In this document: positions 11,851-16,086 of the stretch, in pieces
Numbering within the stretch: position 1 is the first letter of the stretch
Layout: the number at the start of each line of letters is the position of its first letter
Origin: an uncultured Eubacteriales bacterium
GTDB lineage: Bacteria; Bacillota; Clostridia; Peptostreptococcales; Anaerovoracaceae
Length of the DNA stretch: 16,086 nt
Assembly (NCBI GenBank): GCA_902772685.1
Contig: CACYBO010000142.1
Coordinates: 1-16,086, forward strand
Direction: 5' to 3'
Notes under the pieces: generated by a model
What the model was told of the DNA's origin: nothing
Database searches by the model: none
The model's input: only the letters and a program-made list of their open reading frames with translations
Made by a program: the position numbers and the translations under genes

Positions 11851-14550
11851 ATGAACAAAGCAGGTATGAGTACAAGTCAAGAGAAGAGAATCACAATCGG
11901 AATACTGGCGCATGTTGACGCAGGCAAGACGACGCTTTCAGAGGCGGTACTGTACAAGTGCGGTGCAGTCAGAAAGCCAGGACGCGTGGATCATGGCAAT
12001 GCTTTGCTTGACAGCGATTCCCAGGAAAAGGAGCGGGGCATCACGATTTTCGCCGGGCAGGCTGTGTTTCACCTGCCTTCTGCAGGCGGAGAAGGCGCGA
12101 ATCATGATGCCGCAAGTACGAAGGTGACGCTTCTTGACACGCCGGGCCATGTGGATTTCAGTGCAGAGATGGAGCGGACGCTGAGAGTTCTGGATTACGC
12201 AGTACTGGTCGTCAGCGGAAGGGACGGCGTCCAGAGTCATACTCTGACGCTGTGGAAACTGCTGAAACGGTACGATATCCCGACGTTTATATTCATCAAC
12301 AAGATGGATTTGGAAACGGCGGGCGAGGAAGAGCTGATGGGACAGCTGCGCCGGCATTTGGATGGGGCATGCGGCCAGATTGGCGACACCGAGGAAACAG
12401 CCATGTGCAGTGAGGAACTGCTGGAAGAATACCTCGCAGAAGGCAGGCTCACGGATGAAGCCCTTGTGAAGGCGGTCCGGGAACGGAAGCTCTTTCCGTG
12501 TTATTTCGGGTCGGCTCTGAAAATGCAGGGAGTGGATGAACTCATCCGGGCACTGGAAACACTGACGGAAGGATACCGTGCTGATGCGGCTGCAGGCATG
12601 TCTTACCGCGTCTTCCGCATCACCCGCGACAAACAGGGGGAACGGCTCACACACCTGAAGATCCTCTCCGGTACACTGCATGTGCGCGATGAAATAGATG
12701 GTGAGAAGGTCAATCAGATCCGGATCTATTCCGGTGAGAAGTATGAAACAGTGGAAGAAGCAAGACCGGGCACAATATGCCAGATCACCGGGCCTGTGAA
12801 GCTTTTGCCTGAAGGTGATGCAGCACTGGAAGCGCTGATGGTGTACAGGGTGCAGCTGCCGGAAGGAACAAACATACCTGAAGCTTACTTCAGGTTCAGG
12901 CAGCTTGCGGAGGAGGATCCGCAGCTGCAGGTGATGTGGAATGAGCAGACCCACGAGATTCAGCTGAAACTCATGGGACAGGTGCAGCTGGAGGTTTTGC
13001 AGGAAATCGTCCGGCAGCGGTTCGGCATGGACGTGGAGTTCAGCGAGGGAAGGATCGCGTATAAGGAGACCGTCGCAGCGACGGTGGAAGGGGCAGGACA
13101 TTATGAGCCGCTGCGGCATTACGCAGAGGTGCATTTGCTGTTGGAACCTCTGCCGAGAGGCAGCGGGATGCGGTTTGCCTCGGCTGTGAGCGAGGACGTA
13201 CTGGACAGGAACTGGCAGCGGCTGATCATGACCCATCTGCTGGAGAAGGAGCACATTGGAACGCTGACAGGCGCGCCCGTGACGGATATGAAAATCACAA
13301 TTACGGGAGGAAGGGCCCACGAAAAACACACAGAAGGCGGTGATTTCCGGCAGTCCACGTACCGCGCAGTGCGGCAGGGTCTCCGCAAAAGCCTTGCTGC
13401 AGGACAGATGATCCTGCTTGAACCGTACTATGATTTTGAACTGGAACTGCCGCGGGATATGGTTGGCCGCGGGATGTCAGATATACAGCGTATGGGTGGT
13501 AACTGCAGCGCACCGGAGGAGCAGGGTGACGCTGCGGATAGCACGGTGCTGCTGAAGGGTAAGGCACCGGTTTCCGAAATGAAGGATTATGTGACAGAAG
13601 TGGCATCATACACCAAAGGACGCGGACATCTGTCACTGTATTTCGGAGGCTATGAAACGTGTCACAACCAGGAGGAAGTAATCGAAGAGACAGATTACGA
13701 TCCGGATGCCGATACAGACAACCCGGCGGATTCTGTGTTCTGTTCCCATGGGGCGGGGCATCTCGTGAGATGGGATGAAGCCGATGCGATGATGCATGTC
13801 AGCGTTGACGTCGGAAGTACAGAAGGAGAACGCCATGAAACCGGCGGCATCCCGGGAAGCAGGACAGGCAGCGCTTCCGATATAGAGGACAAAGACCTTC
13901 AGCGAATCTTTGACCGGACTTTCAAAAGCAAAAAATCGGACAAGCCCAGCATCGAGGCGCGCGAGTTCGACAGCGAACTGGAGCGCAGAAAGAAAGCAGC
14001 CGAGCGAAGACGGCGGGCGGTGGAGGCGGCCAGAAGACAGGAAGAACTGCGTCTGCCGGAGTACCTGCTTGTGGACGGCTATAATATCATCTTTGCCTGG
14101 GACGAGCTCAAAGAGCTGGCGAAGGAGAATATCGACAGTGCCCGGGACGCCCTTATCGAAATCCTGGGGAATTATCAGGGGTTCCGGAAGTGTAATGTCA
14201 TCGCGGTCTTCGACGCCTACAAAGTCAAGGGCGGTCAGCGTCACTTCGAGAAACACGGCGGAGTCACCGTGGTCTATACCCAGGAGGCTGAGACTGCGGA
14301 TGCCTACATCGAGCGAACAACATACGAACTTTCGGGTAAAGGCAACAAGAGCGGCAAACGCTACCGAGTGCGTGTAGCCACATCCGATAGGCTCGAGCAG
14401 ATGATCATACTGGGTAACAACGCCCATAGACTTTCCGCCAACGATTTCAGGGAAGAGGTCGAACAGGTGAATGAGGAAATCAGGGATTACCTCAAGCAGC
14501 TGGCGCGGCGTAACGAAATTGAAAATCCTAACAAGCTGATAATCGAATAA
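11851..14550 (+). CDS. Tet(M)/EF-G-like ribosomal GTPase fused to a C-terminal NYN (YacP/Rae1-like) nuclease domain
   Basis: 899 residues from ATG 11851; ATG 11866 is the alternative, and neither has a good ribosome binding site. GTPase motifs, numbered from 11851: P-loop AHVDAGKT 20-27, RGITI 62-66, DTPGH 96-100, NKMD 150-153. The translation-factor domains then continue to about residue 610 in the order seen in Tet(M)/Tet(O), including a domain-IV-like DMVGRGMSDIQRMGG. After a basic, Arg-rich helical linker (about 700-733) comes an NYN/PIN-like domain from 736: LVDGYNII with Asp742, VIAVFDAY with Asp788, ETADAYIE with Asp817 and ATSDRLEQ with Asp846, the acidic residues expected to hold catalytic metal. 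YacP (Rae1) cuts mRNA in the ribosomal A site. Tet(M) is about 640 residues, so the extra 260 are the nuclease part. A drug-resistance role is possible but not implied. Confidence 0.85.
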   Translation: MNKAGMSTSQEKRITIGILAHVDAGKTTLSEAVLYKCGAVRKPGRVDHGNALLDSDSQEKERGITIFAGQAVFHLPSAGGEGANHDAASTKVTLLDTPGHVDFSAEMERTLRVLDYAVLVVSGRDGVQSHTLTLWKLLKRYDIPTFIFINKMDLETAGEEELMGQLRRHLDGACGQIGDTEETAMCSEELLEEYLAEGRLTDEALVKAVRERKLFPCYFGSALKMQGVDELIRALETLTEGYRADAAAGMSYRVFRITRDKQGERLTHLKILSGTLHVRDEIDGEKVNQIRIYSGEKYETVEEARPGTICQITGPVKLLPEGDAALEALMVYRVQLPEGTNIPEAYFRFRQLAEEDPQLQVMWNEQTHEIQLKLMGQVQLEVLQEIVRQRFGMDVEFSEGRIAYKETVAATVEGAGHYEPLRHYAEVHLLLEPLPRGSGMRFASAVSEDVLDRNWQRLIMTHLLEKEHIGTLTGAPVTDMKITITGGRAHEKHTEGGDFRQSTYRAVRQGLRKSLAAGQMILLEPYYDFELELPRDMVGRGMSDIQRMGGNCSAPEEQGDAADSTVLLKGKAPVSEMKDYVTEVASYTKGRGHLSLYFGGYETCHNQEEVIEETDYDPDADTDNPADSVFCSHGAGHLVRWDEADAMMHVSVDVGSTEGERHETGGIPGSRTGSASDIEDKDLQRIFDRTFKSKKSDKPSIEAREFDSELERRKKAAERRRRAVEAARRQEELRLPEYLLVDGYNIIFAWDELKELAKENIDSARDALIEILGNYQGFRKCNVIAVFDAYKVKGGQRHFEKHGGVTVVYTQEAETADAYIERTTYELSGKGNKSGKRYRVRVATSDRLEQMIILGNNAHRLSANDFREEVEQVNEEIRDYLKQLARRNEIENPNKLIIE

Positions 14551-14626
14551 TCACAAAAACGACAAGAAGACGGCTGGAGAAGAAGTTATAATAACAGAAA
14601 CAGACTATGACATGCAGTACCATCTG

Positions 14627-14632
14627 AAAGGA
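14627..14632 (+). promoter_or_regulatory. Ribosome binding site deciding the GTG start of the foldase gene
   Basis: AAAGGA ends 7 nt before GTG 14640. TATAAT at 14587-14592 may be the -10 box of its promoter, but no matching -35 box is evident. Confidence 0.55.
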
Positions 14633-14639
14633 TAAAAGA

Positions 14640-15743
14640 GTGGGTAAATCAAACAATAAGAAATTCAAAAAAGCAGCACTGCGCAGGGCAGGGGTGCTGG
14701 CAATCGGTATTATCACGGCCATAAGCATGTTGGGACTGACAGCGTGCGGGAGCGATGTAAACTTTTACAGCGGACTTGATCTGGACGAGTACATAAAGGT
14801 AGGCGAATACAAGGGGATAGAGGCTGACAAGGTCGAAGTGAAGGTCGAGAAGTCAGAGATCGCGGATGCGATACTTGAAGATATGGATGCCGCAACGAAA
14901 GACAAGAAACTTAAGAAGGGGACCGAAGTCAAAGAGGGAGATACGCTCAACATCGATTATGTTGGCAGGATAGACGGCAAAGAGTTCGAGGAAGGATCTG
15001 CGGAAGGGTACGATCTTAAACTCGGGAGCGGCTCCTTCATCGATGGATTCGAGGAAGGACTTGTCGGGCATAAAGTCGGTGAAGAGAATATAGAACTTGC
15101 GCTGGCATTTCCGCTGAATTATCAATCAGAGGAACTGCAGGGCAAGGATGTTGTGTTCACAGTGAAGATCAATTCAGCAACGAGACCGGAAAAACCCGAA
15201 TACAACGACGCGTTTGTGAAGACACTCGGTGACTACAAGAACACGGAAGAATATGAGAAAGCTGTAGAAAAGCAGATCTATAAGACAAAAAAGGAAGAAG
15301 CAGAGCAGAATCAGAAGACAGAGATATGGTCTCAGGTTTTGGCCGATACAAAAGTGAAACAGTATCCTGAAGATGTCGTCACGCACTATATAGAGAGCTT
15401 CGACAAACAGATCGACTACTATGCGGATCAGCAGGGCATCGACAGGAAGGACTTTATCGCTAAATACTACGGCGTATCAACAGAGAAAGAGCTGAAGAAA
15501 CAGCTGAAGGACTATGCACAGACACTGGTGAAGCAGGAGATGCTCGTCGAGTACATAGCGGAGAAAGAAGGTATCAGCTATACGGACGATGAAGCGAAGA
15601 AACTTCAGACGGATATTGAGACGCAGGGTTACACTGATGAGACTGTGGAAATAGAAACCGGCCGAACCATGGACCAGTATGTGCACATCGAACTGCTCTA
15701 TGAGAAGGTACTGGATTTCCTGCAGGAAAACGCGAAAATATAA
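14640..15743 (+). CDS. Trigger-factor-like FKBP-type peptidyl-prolyl isomerase, predicted lipoprotein
   Basis: 367 residues starting at GTG 14640. A basic N-terminus and hydrophobic segment (about 18-33) lead to the lipobox LTAC with lipidation Cys36, so the mature protein should be anchored on the outer face of the membrane. An FKBP-type domain follows at about 93-178: GDTLNIDYVGRIDGKEFEEG, LGSGSFIDGFEEGLVGHK and the FPLNYQSEELQGKDVVFTVK strands. The remaining 190 residues are helical and resemble the C-terminal, SurA-like chaperone domain of trigger factor, with KPEYNDAFV at the junction. The ribosome-binding N-domain of true trigger factor is absent. Likely role: folding of secreted proteins after export. 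It is not the cellular tig gene. Monocistronic, with its own terminator. Confidence 0.85.
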   Translation: MGKSNNKKFKKAALRRAGVLAIGIITAISMLGLTACGSDVNFYSGLDLDEYIKVGEYKGIEADKVEVKVEKSEIADAILEDMDAATKDKKLKKGTEVKEGDTLNIDYVGRIDGKEFEEGSAEGYDLKLGSGSFIDGFEEGLVGHKVGEENIELALAFPLNYQSEELQGKDVVFTVKINSATRPEKPEYNDAFVKTLGDYKNTEEYEKAVEKQIYKTKKEEAEQNQKTEIWSQVLADTKVKQYPEDVVTHYIESFDKQIDYYADQQGIDRKDFIAKYYGVSTEKELKKQLKDYAQTLVKQEMLVEYIAEKEGISYTDDEAKKLQTDIETQGYTDETVEIETGRTMDQYVHIELLYEKVLDFLQENAKI

Positions 15744-15772
15744 TAGATTAAATTACAAAAATCGAATCCTAT

Positions 15773-15806
15773 AGTGCCGCGGGACAATTCCGACGGCACT
15801 TTTTTT
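15773..15806 (+). terminator. Terminator of the foldase gene
   Basis: AGTGCCG (15773-15779) pairs with CGGCACT (15794-15800), with an inner CGG/CCG extension across a small bulge, followed by TTTTTT. Confidence 0.88.
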
Positions 15807-15831
15807 GTTTTTGCGTCTATGTTTTGAATGT

Positions 15832-15855
15832 ATACAATATAATATACAATATAAT
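15832..15855. repeat. Perfect 12-bp tandem duplication carrying -10-like hexamers
   Basis: ATACAATATAAT occurs twice without a gap (15832-15843 and 15844-15855). Each copy contains TATAAT or TACAAT. TTGCGT (15811-15816) lies 16 nt before the first TACAAT, and TTGAAT (15824-15829) 15 nt before the second. Confidence 0.8.
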
Positions 15856-15867
15856 GCGTGAAGGGGG

Positions 15868-15897
15868 TTGCACTGTACCAAAATGGTGTGATATATT
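15868..15897 (+). promoter_or_regulatory. Candidate promoter of the glycine riboswitch transcript
   Basis: TTGCAC (15868-15873), 18-nt spacer, extended -10 TGATATATT (hexamer TATATT at 15892-15897). Downstream of the duplicated AT-rich region, which may provide additional starts. Bases 15744-16086 contain no protein-coding gene. Confidence 0.6.
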
Positions 15898-15977
15898 GTG
15901 TCCGTAAGTTTATGGAACCGTTTTGTCTGCTTTTGCAGTTTAACGCGTTAGCGATGAAGCGGTAAACGAACTATGAT

Positions 15978-16086
15978 TCTCTGGAGAGCTCCGGGTAAGG
16001 CCGGGCGCCGAAGGTGTACGCGTTAAGGGGTCATCGAGGAAGACTCAAATAAACGTAATCTCTCAGGCAAAAGGACAGGGCAGATA
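15978..16086 (+). promoter_or_regulatory. Glycine riboswitch, first aptamer (cut by the window end)
   Basis: Conserved glycine-aptamer features appear in the right order: GGAGAG (15983-15988) as the 5' side of P1, GCGCCGAAGG (16005-16014) of the P3 core, and CTCTCAGGCAAAAGGAC (16060-16076), whose CTCTC closes P1 with GGAGAG. No aptamer lies before it, so this is the first or only aptamer; a second one and the controlled gene should follow beyond the window. Glycine riboswitches usually switch on the glycine cleavage system or control a glycine/alanine transporter; which one applies cannot be seen here. Confidence 0.9.

Noticed and set aside
11938..13329. Long open frame of 463 codons on the minus strand, antisense to the GTPase gene
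   Set aside because: It is a codon-bias shadow: the plus strand carries unmistakable GTPase motifs over the same bases, and the minus translation is rich in His, Cys, Phe and Arg with no recognisable motif or ribosome binding site.
11851..14550. Tetracycline resistance determinant
   Set aside because: Tet(M)-like sequence alone does not show resistance; the gene sits next to ribosomal protein genes without mobile-element signs, and the nuclease fusion points to a housekeeping or stress role. Resistance remains possible but unsupported.
1..16086. CRISPR arrays, tRNA or rRNA genes, insertion sequences
   Set aside because: No regularly spaced repeats, no tRNA-like cloverleaf and no transposase or integrase sequence was found on either strand by eye.

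Overview
The window looks like chromosomal DNA of a low-to-mid GC, Gram-positive anaerobe of the class Clostridia. The support is textbook AAGGAGG ribosome binding sites, an infC-rpmI-rplT operon behind an L20-type attenuated leader, a glycine riboswitch, a lipoprotein foldase, a membrane-anchored clostripain-like peptidase, and a Tet(M)-like GTPase fused to a YacP/Rae1-like nuclease. Genus or species cannot be fixed from the sequence. Every identification below is by motif recognition; no database search was run.

Layout. (1) Positions 1-1900 are eroded: a possible rRNA-methyltransferase tail at the left edge, one apparently intact TfoX-N gene, a FrnE/DsbA-like gene with an internal frameshifting deletion fused to the tail of a flavin-reductase-like gene, a small orphan gene, and a frameshifted 3' remnant of a membrane protein with an ATPase-like tail. 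(2) 1915-3727 is a two-gene unit: a VanX-type D-Ala-D-Ala dipeptidase and a chimeric protein joining a truncated QueG-like half to a complete GNAT acetyltransferase. (3) 3778-6414 is a large membrane-anchored C11 peptidase ending in a perfect-palindrome terminator, converging on a small acidic-helical gene on the minus strand. A 58-residue membrane-peptide gene, also minus strand, lies behind that one. (4) 7102-10421 is a co-directional cluster: GNAT, an AmmeMemoRadiSam protein (Memo/LigB plus AMMECR1 in one chain), its partner radical SAM enzyme, and a DUF523/TudS-like protein. (5) 10459-11834 is the infC-rpmI-rplT operon with promoter, attenuator leader, an AUA start codon for IF3 and a strong terminator. 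(6) 11851-14550 encodes the Tet(M)-like GTPase/NYN nuclease fusion, with an extended -10 promoter touching the rplT terminator. (7) 14640-15743 is a trigger-factor-like FKBP lipoprotein, followed by a terminator, a promoter region with a 12-bp tandem duplication, and the first part of a glycine riboswitch cut by the window end.

Most noteworthy: the GTPase-NYN fusion, which joins a predicted ribosomal A-site binding module to a predicted A-site mRNA nuclease; the AmmeMemoRadiSam operon with a possible sulfur-chemistry partner; the AUA start and alternative pairing in the infC leader; three genes whose -10-like boxes lie 5-6 nt before the start codon without a ribosome binding site (possible leaderless mRNAs); and the concentration of deletion scars and gene chimeras in the first 3.3 kb.
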